DNA of 64,000 nucleotides from Schizochytrium sp. CCTCC M209059 (Eukaryota; Sar; Bigyra; Thraustochytrida; Thraustochytriidae): assembly GCA_000818945.1 (NCBI GenBank), contig KN805391.1, positions 508,019 through 572,018 on the forward strand. The letters run 5' to 3'. A program made the translations under genes and the position numbers. Under the pieces are notes generated by a model. The model had not been told where the DNA came from. It was given only the letters and a program-made list of their open reading frames with translations, and did no database searches. Of this stretch, positions 17,137 through 27,279 are shown piece by piece. Within the stretch, counting starts at the first letter, position 1. The number at the start of each line of letters is the position of its first letter.

Positions 17137-18934
17137 CCTGCTCTTCTAGGCTTTCCTTCTCTGCTCTAGCTCTTTCTCTTGCTCTTGCTCTTGCTCTTGC
17201 TGCTTCTCTTGCTCTTGCTCTTGCTCTGGAGTTGCGGTTTTGCTGTCGCCCGGCCCGCGCAGGACCGGCCGGCCCCTCGGGCGCGCCGGAATGCGCCCAG
17301 AAGGATGAGGCACCGCCGCCGGGCTGAGCTGCACGCTCGCACGCACGCACGCCCCCGCACCGGCCTCCCCCGCCCACAGCCTCACCCGCAGCCAGCCCTG
17401 CCTCCTCGGCTGAAGTCCCCGTCACACCGGCCAGGAAAAGAAAGATCAGACCGCCCATGGCGACCAGATCGATTCGAATCGGTTCAAACCGGCCGGCAAG
17501 TCCACGAACCCAGTCAGCTCGACTTGGGCGCACGCGCTGATTCATTCATTCATTCGTGAACGAATGACTGACTGGCTGAACATATGAATGAACGATTAAA
17601 CAAATGAATGACTGAGACCTGCCGCAGTGCAGCTGGCTGCTGGCTCCTGGCCTGATCTTCACCCGCGCTCGGCCGCTTCGCCCCGCCTTCCTCCTCGGCG
17701 CGGCGCCGTTCTCGCTCTTCTCGGCGTCTGCGTCCCTTCCGGAAGGCGGCGCTGCGATCTCGCGCAACGCGGAGGCGCGAGGAATGAAGAGCAGCGCGGC
17801 GGCTGATCTTCACCGCCGCGGCCTGGTCGCTTCCCGCGCCTGCCGCGCTTTTTCTCGCGGCAGTGCAGGCGGCGCTGCGGGAGACGCGTGTCAGCGGCTG
17901 TGGCCCGCAGCCGCGCGGGGCTGCGCGGGGCTGCGCGGTCGCAGGGAGGAAAGGAAACAAAGAGTGGAATGGCGCGGCGCAAGTGGGCTTTGGCGCGGCG
18001 CAAGTGCGCGGGAGACGCCGGTCCGACTTGTGGCGCGAGGGGACGCGAAAGGCGCAAGCGCAGGGACGCGCGTCGCGCGTCCCTCTCTTCTTGCGTTCCG
18101 AGGGAAAGTTCCTGAGCCTCGGGTCGCGTTCGCCGCAGTGCGATGACCTGAGAAAAAGGGAGGCAACGAAGCTCTGGTGACACAGGTGTGGGTTCTTATG
18201 CTTTTCTATGCTTTTCCGGCCCCGATGGCTCTGCAGTGGTGACGGCGCGGCTGCGGGGAGGGGAGGTACCGCAAATGAGCCCGCAGCGCCGCGACCTCCC
18301 CCCCCCTCCGCAGCAACGAACGCTGCGGCCTGGCGTTCGAAGCTGAGACTGTTCCCGCCCGCTTCCGGACATGAAGCTCTCGCGACTGTAGGCAATTCGT
18401 GTACCCGCAGCTGCAGCTTCGCTAGCAGTAATCCCACCGAGATCCAATTGATCCGTTGCGGGTCAAAAGTGCGTTGCGCACCCGGGAACGTGGGGAAGAG
18501 CAGCGCTGCAGCAGCCGTGGCTGCTGTTTGGTGTCGCCTGCAACACCGCTGCGCCTTCCTCGCTTTCGAAAGTTTGATCTTCTTGCTTCTGTTTGCAAGG
18601 CTTCCTGTTGTGTTGGTCATTTCGTTCATGCTCAACTTGCTCGCTCTGCAGCGAGGCCTTTTCCTGTTCGACTTGAACTTGCTTGCACTTGCCCTTGGGA
18701 GAAAGAATCAAGTTGAATTTTCTTCTTTCCTTTGTAACCAAAGCAAAGCAAAGCAAAGCAAAGCAAAGCAAAGCAAAGCAAAGGTGGCGGCCCGTTCTCT
18801 CGAGAGAACGACGGCGCACGGTTCGCGTGGAGCGAGCAATATCCGTCGACGCCGCCGGCAGCGACGCGCAGAGACCGACCGCGCGAGGCGAGGATGCGCT
18901 GAGCGCCGCTGCGCGCAGTCGTTCCTCAGACGGC
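17137..18934. other. Long divergent intergenic region
   Basis: It separates the divergent 233-residue and helical-repeat genes. It contains a (GCTCTT) microsatellite (about 17165-17226), ATTC/GAAT short repeats with a small palindrome around 17537-17610, very GC-rich sequence (17640-18340) and an (AAAGC) run at 18740-18783. A 361-codon minus frame at 17550-18635 is low-complexity and not convincing. Confidence 0.5.
18740..18783. repeat. (AAAGC) pentanucleotide run, eight units
   Basis: Eight AAAGC units, the reverse complement of the CTTTG family that forms the 740-bp satellite, 152 bp before the start codon of the next gene. Confidence 0.9.
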
Positions 18935-21900
18935 ATGGGCATCTTCGCCAGGACCACGAGGACAAGAAGAAGAGGCAGCGGCCGCCGCCTCGTGCACCCG
19001 GACCCGGAAGACGTGCTGCGCGAGCTCGAGGCGGCGGACGCGCTGCGGCAGGACGAGGGGACCGCCGAGGGCGACAACGGGTCAGAGGGATCCTTCGAAG
19101 GGAGCTACGCCACGCGCCCCAAGCGGGGCACGATTCTGCAGAAATTCAGACGGCAGCTCTCCGGGTCCGTGTCCGAGGCCACGCTGCGCAGCGAGATCAG
19201 CGATGCGAGCGGGGCGACGACGGCGGCAGCGGGCGCGTCGCGCGCATTGCAGCAGCGCGAACTCGAGATCAAGTACTGCAGCAAGTTTGACGCCACCGAG
19301 TTTTCTATGCTCCGCTCGCGACAGCGCATCGAGCTCTTTGAGGACTTTGCAAATGACGCTCGGCGCTTCCCCGAGCGTCTGCAGCGTCTTGCTGTCGCAG
19401 CAAGTCTGTGCAAGCTCCTCGATCGCGTCTCACGTCGAACTGGGCACGAAATGATGCGCCCCGCCGTGCGGGCACTCGAAACCTTGCTGTCCAGCGAGAC
19501 GAGTATCCGCGAGGCCTTTCTGGCAGACGTCGCGCGCCTCGGCACCTTGCCCTTTGTGGCCTCCAAGCTTGGCGCAGCCGCCATCGCGCAGGTCGAGACC
19601 GCAAGTAGCCATGAAAGCGCATGCGCCTGGCTGTACGTGGCACTTTCCTGGCTCCAAATCATGGCGCTTGTCGCGCCGTGCAGCAAGGCTGTGCGCGAGA
19701 TCTGGGCAACGCAGGAAACCTTCGCCTTTGCCTTTGCCGCCCACGATCGCACGCAGCGCATGCGTTTTGAGTCCGGCACTGAGGCCCTGCGCGTGCGCGA
19801 GCGCGCCGATGTCAGTCTCTTGCATTTTTTGGCCGAAATGGCCGGCGACAGACACGGTGCCGAGGTCCTGGCCACCAGCATGGACGGGCAGCTGGTCAAG
19901 ACGCTTGCGACGCGTGCAAGCCATCTCGGTTTCGCCAAGAACCCGAGGACTATCGATGCCGCCGCCAAGGCGCTCTCAAACCTCGTCACGCGCTCGCGCT
20001 CGCTCGCCCTTGATTCTCTTGCCGCGCGAGAACTTGCGGAGGCGGTGCTCCGACTCCTTACTATGCAGCTCGCCGGGCCCGTAGACGAGCTCCTAGAACG
20101 CGACGATGCTGAACAGGAGCGTCACGAGAGCCTCGATAATGTGATTTCCGGACCTCCTGCACAAGGCGCAGGAGGCGCGACAGCTCGAGCGACAGCTCGA
20201 GCGACAGCCAGAGATGACCAAACCACAGTGCAGAACCTCTCAACCTCTCGCAACGCCAGCGGCCGCAATCGGAAAATCGCCCCTGCTGCGCGAGCGCGGT
20301 CTCTTTTCCACACCCAGGCGGGCCCCGGCGAAGATGGAAGGTCCCAGGAGCCCTGTGTGTCTGCATTTCTCGACCTCCTGCGGGCCGCGCTCGCCCTGGC
20401 TCCGGAGACGCTGCTTCTCGCAGGCGCTACTCTGGCAGATGCCGACGGTAAGTCCGCCATGCCGCAGCCCGCGAGACGGTCCGTGTCGTCTGCACGCGAA
20501 AATGCAGAGGATGCGCTCCTCTCGCGAGTCCGCGAGCTCAAGGACCAGGTACTGCGCGACCCGGCGCTGGCAGAAAACGCCGTGGGCCACCTTTGGGCCC
20601 ACCTTTTGCGGGTCGAGGAGATCCGTCACAAGAACGCTGCTCTTCTTGACGCCGACGGCGAAGGCCGCCTCTCGCGCCCCGCGTTCTATGCTTCCTTGCT
20701 CGGCACCTGCCGCAACTTTACGCCATGCACACAGGCCTCCGAAATTACCCAAAAGCTGCTCGTCGACGAGGCGGCCCATTGCCGTCCTGGGGAACCGGAT
20801 CAAAGCCAGCTGCAGACGCTGTTGGAACTCGTCGAGCGTCTCGTGCTTCGTGACCCGCTCGCCTCGGTTCAAGATCTTATGGAGTCTCTGCACAGATTGC
20901 TGACAAGACGAAGCGATTTCGATGTTGAGACTCTCGAGCGGGCAGCGCTGGTGTACGAGCGTCTCGGCGCAATGACGACGACAGAGGCTCTGCGCCGTGT
21001 GGTCGCTCCTCTCATTGTCGACCTCGTGTCGCTGCCAGAAACGCAGGTCTTTCGCTGGGTGCTCCTCACAAGTTTACAAGAGGCCCTCTTTGCAAAGACG
21101 GAGACCGAGGTGTCTTTAGGTGGGGGCCAACAACATCGATGGGCTCGCGCGCTCCTCTCGGCAGGTCTCCTTCGCACCATAAGGTCAGACCTACAACTCG
21201 ACGAGCCAGAGCATCTATCGCTGATTCAACTCCTCGTCGCTCTGACCTCATGCTGCTGCGAGAGGCTTCTGGAGCGACCCGGCACTGAAGTTGGCAAAGG
21301 TTATGAGATCGCCACCACCACACCTGACGCCGACGCTTCCGAGACTCATTTGGCGATCCAGGCGGCAGCTTCGAGCACTTGCAGAACAATCCTCCTGCTC
21401 TTAAACAAAAATCAACAAGCTCCCGATTCGATCGGGAGCGCACCGGACTATGTCAGCGATGATGGTGCAAGAAAATTACATTGTGGATCTGGGCTCGTGC
21501 AGGTTGGCGAGAATCTTTTGCGTCTCGAGAGCAAGGAACGGCGGCGCGAAATTATCATGGACGAAAGTTCACCTGCAAATCTTGGTACGCTTGCACGCGC
21601 GCTATCCATGCGCCTTCGCGTCTTTCGCGGCGAGATTCCCATCGCGCTTGACAGAGACGCGGACACAATTTTTCCTAGCATCTCGGCTCTGGTTTATTGG
21701 CTGTCTGAAATGGCAGACGTGAGTGCTTTCGATCGCTGTCGCGACGAAGCCGACGCAATTCAAGGCCTTTACAGCGATGTTCTCTCCATGCTTCTCATCA
21801 ATGGACTCCCGGAGACCGATCCAGAACTGCACCGCCGCATTCTATTCATACTTTTTCGCTTACTGCGTTGCACTCACGTGAACCACGCTGCTTCGCCGAC

Positions 21901-23149
21901 TCTTGAAGTTAATGACCAGCGACGATTTCTCGCGTCCATTCTTCTCGGTACGCTTACGCTAGGTCTCGACAAAGCACGTTCTTCGACGGCCTTGCCGCAA
22001 GAGATGACTGCTTCTGCTGAACGTCGCGGTTTAACGGCGCTCGTTCTCTTGCACTTGACGAGGGCTTCGCAGCCCTTTTGCAGTACTTTGCTTGAGGCAA
22101 AGTCGCTCGAGACTGTGCCCAAAGCGCTTCTCCTCTGTCTAAAAATCTCACAAGACAAGCCAGAGACAAGTGAAGTCTCATCAGCAAGTGGTGAAGCCTC
22201 ACCAAAAACTAGTGGATCCTCACTGAAAACTAGGGAAGCAGAGATGAATTCGTTTCAGCTTTCTCTGGCAGCTGTACTCTATTTACTTCTCGGGCACCAA
22301 GATGTCGAGAGACTACTTTGTAACGAAGTCTGCGTACGCGACATTATCAGGGTAATGCAGGCGTACTGTGCTCGTACAGAGAGCCTCGGCATGAAGTCTG
22401 GTGCTCCGACTGAAAGCTTCGTGCTCTTTCTCGGCGTTATTCACAAGCTCGCCAATAGTTTTGAGCTTGTGAAAAAGGGCCCGACGCGAGCAGCGCATCG
22501 CGGGCAGCTTGACGAGATGCGTGGGCTCTTATCTGATCTCATCCGTCTCCAGAATACGCTCAAGCAGTCGGTTGACCTTGGGAGACATGCAGCAATCATT
22601 CCCGACCGTGGCGATCCGGAAGGCACGAGACGCGTACTCGATCTAGTTGTTGCAGCGAAACAAGCCATCATGGAAATTCTTGCCATGTTACCTGCACGCG
22701 ATCCTCGTGCGTTACGGACAAGACGGTATCAGCTGCTCTTGAGCGAGATTTCTCCGGGTCTTTGCACGATTGAATCGCTTCTTCGTCTTCAGCATGCGCA
22801 CTTGGCAAAGGCCGAGCACCGCGACGTCAAGGCAGAGCCCCGTACCGAAATGGATATGTGGACACAAGCATATCACAAACTATTGCTTGCCTCGCCCGAG
22901 GTAGAGGCAAGCTTTCGGGCATGCGAGGCAGAGGCACGAGCCAAGGCATCTCTGGCCGCGAGGCACATACTCAGAGATGCAAGGACCAAACTTGCACCGC
23001 CCATTCCCGAGGAACAAGAGCGAGCAAAGCCATTGCATCGAGATCTCGATGTCTTTTTTCACGAGACAATTTACACTCGTGGAATCGTCGATATGGACGC
23101 AGAGGAGCAAGCGCGATTCGATCTCGCAACATTGACAAAACAAAGTTAA
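18935..23149 (+). CDS. Large all-helical (ARM/HEAT-like) protein of unknown function
   Basis: A 1404-residue protein. I chose the ATG at 18935 because upstream in-frame sequence is microsatellite and Arg-rich. After a basic and acidic N-terminal 100 residues, nearly the whole protein is Leu/Ala-rich amphipathic helix. Examples are LQRLAVAASLCKLLDRVSRR, AVRALETLLSS and ELVERLVLRDPLASVQDLME. The spacing suggests armadillo/HEAT-type helical repeats. A Gln/Thr/Arg-rich insertion (about 400-450) and a Ser-rich one (about 1080-1105) interrupt it. There is no TM, signal or catalytic motif. ARM-repeat proteins act as scaffolds; nothing further can be claimed. It ends convergently 209 bp from the next gene. 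Confidence 0.7.
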   Translation: MGIFARTTRTRRRGSGRRLVHPDPEDVLRELEAADALRQDEGTAEGDNGSEGSFEGSYATRPKRGTILQKFRRQLSGSVSEATLRSEISDASGATTAAAGASRALQQRELEIKYCSKFDATEFSMLRSRQRIELFEDFANDARRFPERLQRLAVAASLCKLLDRVSRRTGHEMMRPAVRALETLLSSETSIREAFLADVARLGTLPFVASKLGAAAIAQVETASSHESACAWLYVALSWLQIMALVAPCSKAVREIWATQETFAFAFAAHDRTQRMRFESGTEALRVRERADVSLLHFLAEMAGDRHGAEVLATSMDGQLVKTLATRASHLGFAKNPRTIDAAAKALSNLVTRSRSLALDSLAARELAEAVLRLLTMQLAGPVDELLERDDAEQERHESLDNVISGPPAQGAGGATARATARATARDDQTTVQNLSTSRNASGRNRKIAPAARARSLFHTQAGPGEDGRSQEPCVSAFLDLLRAALALAPETLLLAGATLADADGKSAMPQPARRSVSSARENAEDALLSRVRELKDQVLRDPALAENAVGHLWAHLLRVEEIRHKNAALLDADGEGRLSRPAFYASLLGTCRNFTPCTQASEITQKLLVDEAAHCRPGEPDQSQLQTLLELVERLVLRDPLASVQDLMESLHRLLTRRSDFDVETLERAALVYERLGAMTTTEALRRVVAPLIVDLVSLPETQVFRWVLLTSLQEALFAKTETEVSLGGGQQHRWARALLSAGLLRTIRSDLQLDEPEHLSLIQLLVALTSCCCERLLERPGTEVGKGYEIATTTPDADASETHLAIQAAASSTCRTILLLLNKNQQAPDSIGSAPDYVSDDGARKLHCGSGLVQVGENLLRLESKERRREIIMDESSPANLGTLARALSMRLRVFRGEIPIALDRDADTIFPSISALVYWLSEMADVSAFDRCRDEADAIQGLYSDVLSMLLINGLPETDPELHRRILFILFRLLRCTHVNHAASPTLEVNDQRRFLASILLGTLTLGLDKARSSTALPQEMTASAERRGLTALVLLHLTRASQPFCSTLLEAKSLETVPKALLLCLKISQDKPETSEVSSASGEASPKTSGSSLKTREAEMNSFQLSLAAVLYLLLGHQDVERLLCNEVCVRDIIRVMQAYCARTESLGMKSGAPTESFVLFLGVIHKLANSFELVKKGPTRAAHRGQLDEMRGLLSDLIRLQNTLKQSVDLGRHAAIIPDRGDPEGTRRVLDLVVAAKQAIMEILAMLPARDPRALRTRRYQLLLSEISPGLCTIESLLRLQHAHLAKAEHRDVKAEPRTEMDMWTQAYHKLLLASPEVEASFRACEAEARAKASLAARHILRDARTKLAPPIPEEQERAKPLHRDLDVFFHETIYTRGIVDMDAEEQARFDLATLTKQS

Positions 23150-23358
23150 TTTTTATTTTGTTTTTTGCATCTTTTGTTTTCGTTTTCTCATTGTCATCAT
23201 CATCGTCGTGCGTCGTCTCCTTCTTGTTTTATAATTATTCCATTTCGACGGCGATCATTGTTTTTGATAGGAAACGAGTCCGAGTCACTGTTCATGCGCA
23301 CATTATATTCCTTTAAAAAAAAATAGCTTCCTCTTGATCATTCGATCCCCCGTTTTGA

Positions 23359-26300
23359 TCAGTCATGACGCTGAAGACGCAGAATCTCTTCAAAGGCACC
23401 AATCCACTCTCCTCGGAGCTCGCCATCATCCGCCTCGAGATCCAAAGTACGGTCCTTCCCATGCAGAGAAAAACAAAGAGAGCGTTTGATCTCTACACCG
23501 CTGTCCGAAGAAACCGACTCCGAACGCCGACGAAGATGCCAAGGGCCCGTGTTGGGCTTGAGCAAACGTTGCAGACGATCTGTTTGCAAGCCGTCCGTCA
23601 CCTGAGTAATTTCTTGCACTGCGAGCGAACGCGCACGGACACGGGGTCCTGATTTGGACGGTTTGCGGTCCACGGGGCACCAATATACCCGCTGGAGGCG
23701 TTCGTCGCACCACACAAAGCGGCGGTGTGGGTAGCCCCGCCGACCATGCTTAAGAAAGACCCCACCGTGGCAAAGCAGCTCATACGTCGGCTGGCTTACA
23801 CGTCCCAGGAGATCGACTGAAGCCAGGGTGAGCGAGCCGTCCGCATTGTCACTGAGGTGCGGAATCTGGCTGTTCTGCGCCTCACTCGTTGATACGCCCG
23901 ATGTGGGTCCTCCTGCGCTCGATTTCGCCATGCTCCGTTTCGACCGCAGCGTTGACGTGTCAGCATCGTCGCTCGAGCTGTCCATCTCTGAGTCGCCGCT
24001 GTTGTCTTTCTCCTCGCTGTCGAGACATCCCGACGGATCGTTCGCATTTTCGACGGACCCGTCGCGGTCGCCGCCAGTGTTTTTGTCTGCAGACAATTCC
24101 GTGGCGCTCGAACGCTTCGGGGCGTCGATAGGCTTGAGGCCAAAGTCCCGCGGACTCTGCGTGCTCACGGAGCAGCGCGGAGATGTCTTTCCGTTCGCAT
24201 CCACGTCCGCGAAGCTGTCGCGCGCCAGGAGCCCTTTGGACTCGCCCGCACGCGCAGGCGAGTGCGCCAGAGAGCCTCCTTGCGCGAGCTTTGTGTTGCC
24301 AAGAGAGCCGTCGTGGCCGAGGGTAAAGGGAGACTGCTGTCCCCGCAGGAGGTCTTGGTCACTTCCGAAGAGTCCCTCGAGACGATGCTCGACGCCCTCG
24401 GCATCATCCTCGTCGTCGCCGTCGAGGAGCCCAAAGGCAGAGCGAGACCTCTCGCGCATGGCCTGCTGCTGCTGCTGCTGGTCGTGAGTCGGCGAGCGGT
24501 CCTGAAGCCCGAGCAGCGCGGCGACAGCGGGTCCGTTCGGGTTTCCTCCAGCCGTGCGTGCCTCTTCAGCGGCGACGAGCTGCTCGAGGACGCGGCGCCC
24601 GTCCCCAAGAAATGACGCGGCATGGTCGCGGCGGTTCGATGCAGAGCCGCCAGACCGTTTGGTCCCTGCGCTGAGGCTGCGTCGCCGGTTTGCAGGCGGC
24701 GAGGCCCAGTCGCTGGCGCGGGAAAGTGCCCCCGGGGTCAGCGGCGCGGACGCGGCATTGCCTAAAGCCTGCTCGGGGTCCGTCACGTGGTATACGACAT
24801 TGTTGTCTTCGTCGTCGGAAAGATCTTCGTCGGAAAGATAATCGGGCTGGCCGTCGTGCTTCCACATGTCCACGTAACGCTTGTAGAGCATCTTGGTCCC
24901 GGAAAGTAGCCCATGCGGGTACTTGCTAACGTCTTTACGTTTCTCGACAATGTCCATGACGTATGATTTGCGAAGGCACTTGGAAAAGTGCTGCACAAGA
25001 GCCTTGACCGCCAGCTCAGGCCGGCGGCCTGTAGCCAGGTCCGGAAAAGCATACCACGCCACACGAAGAAGCGCGCCGAGAAACTGACCAAAGCGCATGG
25101 TTGGACGTTCCCATATTGGATCGCCCGAGGCGTGCTGCAAGAGGTATCTCTGCTGCGTCATGAGGGGTTGCGACCGCTCGGGCTCATCGGCATCTTCGTA
25201 GGCAAGCCCGAGCTTGGCGCCCTGAGAAGACGACGCGCGACCTTTGAGTGGCAGGGGGATTTGGCTCGCGGCGCAAACGTAAATTTCAGCAAGCCATGGG
25301 CGGATGTTGAGTTCGGCAAACTGGAAATCGAGAGAAAAGGTCGAAAAGGTTGGCCAATAAAAACAGGCATCGGTTTCCATGTCGAGCTTGTTGGAGGGTA
25401 CTGCAGGCGCGTAAAAGCCGAAGATCTCGTAAAAGGGCTTGACAAAGGGCTGCAGCGTGGCAAGGACCTCGGGTCGCTCGGCGAGGTCGGCATGCATGTC
25501 CCATTTGCGCAAGTTCCACGTAGCTGCGCGAGGAAGTATCACGTGTGTGAGCAGCTGCACAAAGTTCGCCAGGATGGTATACTCCTCCTGGGCCTTTTCT
25601 GCTGCGGTAAGATGGCGCTGATTCGGGGAACCCGGAGGTTTACGCGCGCTCTGTTTTTGTCGAATTTTACGCGCAAGCATCATGAGAGCGTCGAGAAAGT
25701 CGGCAAAGCACATGCGGTTGCTGCGCGAGCCGCTCTTGCATGTCGCGGTGAAGATGAGGTTGAGTTTGGCAGGAGTGAAGCTGTGATCGTCTACGAGATT
25801 ACAGTCCTGCAAAAAACCATAGAAACCCCGCCGGTCCATGCTGAAAGGCCTGTTCGAGTCAATCTGGGCGCAGTAATACGTAAAGGCGCGCCACAGATCC
25901 GCATAGCGTTCCATCACCACATTGGCAGCGGTAGTGCCACCCACGTGTGGCGTGAAAGGTCCGTGAGTCCCTGGCGAGAGTAGTGACTCGCTACGCTCCT
26001 CGCAAGAAAGGCCATCGCGGATCGTATCCTCTGCGTGTTCCTCGCCGGTGCCACCATCAGGTCCGTCCCCGCCATCGGCCAGATGTTCTCTTTCGTCAAA
26101 AGCTGCGACTTGAATCTCGGTATACACGTCCTCTTCGTCATCTGTGTGGCTGTTCTTGCTATTGAGGCCGCCCAAGGTACCATTTTGACCGTCGCCACGC
26201 ACTGGAACGGCCTCGGTGTCACTCTCGCTGGGTTGGGAAAGCACTTCGATGACCTCTGTATCGCCGCGCAGTGAGTATTGCCGTGTCTGTTGATGATGGC

Positions 26301-27279
26301 GCGAAAGTGTCGACACTTCGCGTCGCTCAGGATCCGTACACAGTGGCGCTGAAAATGCTCCTGCGCGCGGAGAACTGGAGCCGTCGAGTGAGAGCGCGAC
26401 CCCGGCTGCATGATGTGGAGAGCGAGGCCCGCTGCGGGATGTTCGAATGCCAGGTCCGGCTCGTGGGCTGTCTGAGTGCCGCAAGGTCTTGCGAAATTCA
26501 GGCCGCACAACTGAGCCTTCATGATCGAGCATGGATCCTGGCTTGCGCACGAGCAAGATCTCGCGACGATCAAGCATTCCTGTTGCCAGAACAGCGCTAA
26601 TAATCGCTGAGTCTGGCCACGCGCAGCCATCCTCGTCCATGAGTACAACTTGGTCCGAGGGAAAGCTCCAATACCGCGCGGCTTCTCGCCGGAGCTGGGC
26701 AAACGTGTATCCAGTGGTGACCCAAAGGTGGTAGGGTTCGCCAAGAAAGCTGACTGTGACCTTGCTGCTCACATAGCTTCCACTTTGGGCATGCTGATGA
26801 AGCGGACGATGAAATGGCGCTGTCAAGGTTGATTGCCGAAGCGGGTCATGCGTGCTTGAGAGGGCACCTGCACCTGAACCTGCACCTGCGCCTGTGCTTA
26901 TGCTTGTGCCTGCACCAGTACCTGTGCCTGCGCTCGAACCTGCGCTTGCACTTGCGCCAGTAGGGGTCCGAGAACCTTGTCGGTGGTGCGCAGACTCTCG
27001 AGTGCGCAAATGAATTACTGGAAGAAACTCGCGTGCAAGAATGCAAGCCTCTTGCTTGCGCGAGATGGGGACTCCGTCGGGTAGCTGGAACTGAAAGGTG
27101 TTTGTATCCGAGAGACCATCAACTTCGGCCACAATCTTTTGGCGAGCATCCGCCAAGTTACTCGAGGACCCGACCTCGACAAAACCGATGATGCCTTTGC
27201 CTTCTACACTAATGCGGAGCACGTCGGTGCTTGACCAAGCGGACGGCCCTGTCGGCGCCGCGCCGACGAGAGGCGCCAT
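23359..27279 (-). CDS. Ubiquitin-like/p25-alpha-like/PH domain protein
   Basis: A 1306-residue protein from the ATG at 27279. Two ubiquitin-like beta-grasp segments lie near residues 20-95 (VEGKGIIGFVEVGSSSNLAD) and 170-245 (KVTVSFLGEPYHLWVTTGYT). Near 455-540 is an EF-hand-derived p25-alpha/TPPP-like module (RYADLWRAFTYYCAQ, then RGFYGFLQDCNLVDD and FADFLDALMMLARK). A mostly helical region follows (about 580-830), then a long Ser/Asp-rich disordered stretch. The C-terminal 140 residues form a PH domain (FLKHGRRGYPHRRFVWCDER). p25-alpha proteins bind tubulin and are frequent in ciliated protists; PH domains bind phosphoinositides. A cytoskeleton-membrane adaptor is the natural inference. I know no named protein with this exact order. 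Confidence 0.6.
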   Translation of the reverse strand: MAPLVGAAPTGPSAWSSTDVLRISVEGKGIIGFVEVGSSSNLADARQKIVAEVDGLSDTNTFQFQLPDGVPISRKQEACILAREFLPVIHLRTRESAHHRQGSRTPTGASASAGSSAGTGTGAGTSISTGAGAGSGAGALSSTHDPLRQSTLTAPFHRPLHQHAQSGSYVSSKVTVSFLGEPYHLWVTTGYTFAQLRREAARYWSFPSDQVVLMDEDGCAWPDSAIISAVLATGMLDRREILLVRKPGSMLDHEGSVVRPEFRKTLRHSDSPRAGPGIRTSRSGPRSPHHAAGVALSLDGSSSPRAGAFSAPLCTDPERREVSTLSRHHQQTRQYSLRGDTEVIEVLSQPSESDTEAVPVRGDGQNGTLGGLNSKNSHTDDEEDVYTEIQVAAFDEREHLADGGDGPDGGTGEEHAEDTIRDGLSCEERSESLLSPGTHGPFTPHVGGTTAANVVMERYADLWRAFTYYCAQIDSNRPFSMDRRGFYGFLQDCNLVDDHSFTPAKLNLIFTATCKSGSRSNRMCFADFLDALMMLARKIRQKQSARKPPGSPNQRHLTAAEKAQEEYTILANFVQLLTHVILPRAATWNLRKWDMHADLAERPEVLATLQPFVKPFYEIFGFYAPAVPSNKLDMETDACFYWPTFSTFSLDFQFAELNIRPWLAEIYVCAASQIPLPLKGRASSSQGAKLGLAYEDADEPERSQPLMTQQRYLLQHASGDPIWERPTMRFGQFLGALLRVAWYAFPDLATGRRPELAVKALVQHFSKCLRKSYVMDIVEKRKDVSKYPHGLLSGTKMLYKRYVDMWKHDGQPDYLSDEDLSDDEDNNVVYHVTDPEQALGNAASAPLTPGALSRASDWASPPANRRRSLSAGTKRSGGSASNRRDHAASFLGDGRRVLEQLVAAEEARTAGGNPNGPAVAALLGLQDRSPTHDQQQQQQAMRERSRSAFGLLDGDDEDDAEGVEHRLEGLFGSDQDLLRGQQSPFTLGHDGSLGNTKLAQGGSLAHSPARAGESKGLLARDSFADVDANGKTSPRCSVSTQSPRDFGLKPIDAPKRSSATELSADKNTGGDRDGSVENANDPSGCLDSEEKDNSGDSEMDSSSDDADTSTLRSKRSMAKSSAGGPTSGVSTSEAQNSQIPHLSDNADGSLTLASVDLLGRVSQPTYELLCHGGVFLKHGRRGYPHRRFVWCDERLQRVYWCPVDRKPSKSGPRVRARSLAVQEITQVTDGLQTDRLQRLLKPNTGPWHLRRRSESVSSDSGVEIKRSLCFSLHGKDRTLDLEADDGELRGEWIGAFEEILRLQRHD

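Noticed and set aside
17550..18635. 361-codon minus-strand frame
   Set aside because: Arg/Ala/Pro-rich low-complexity sequence in very GC-rich DNA with no conserved segment.
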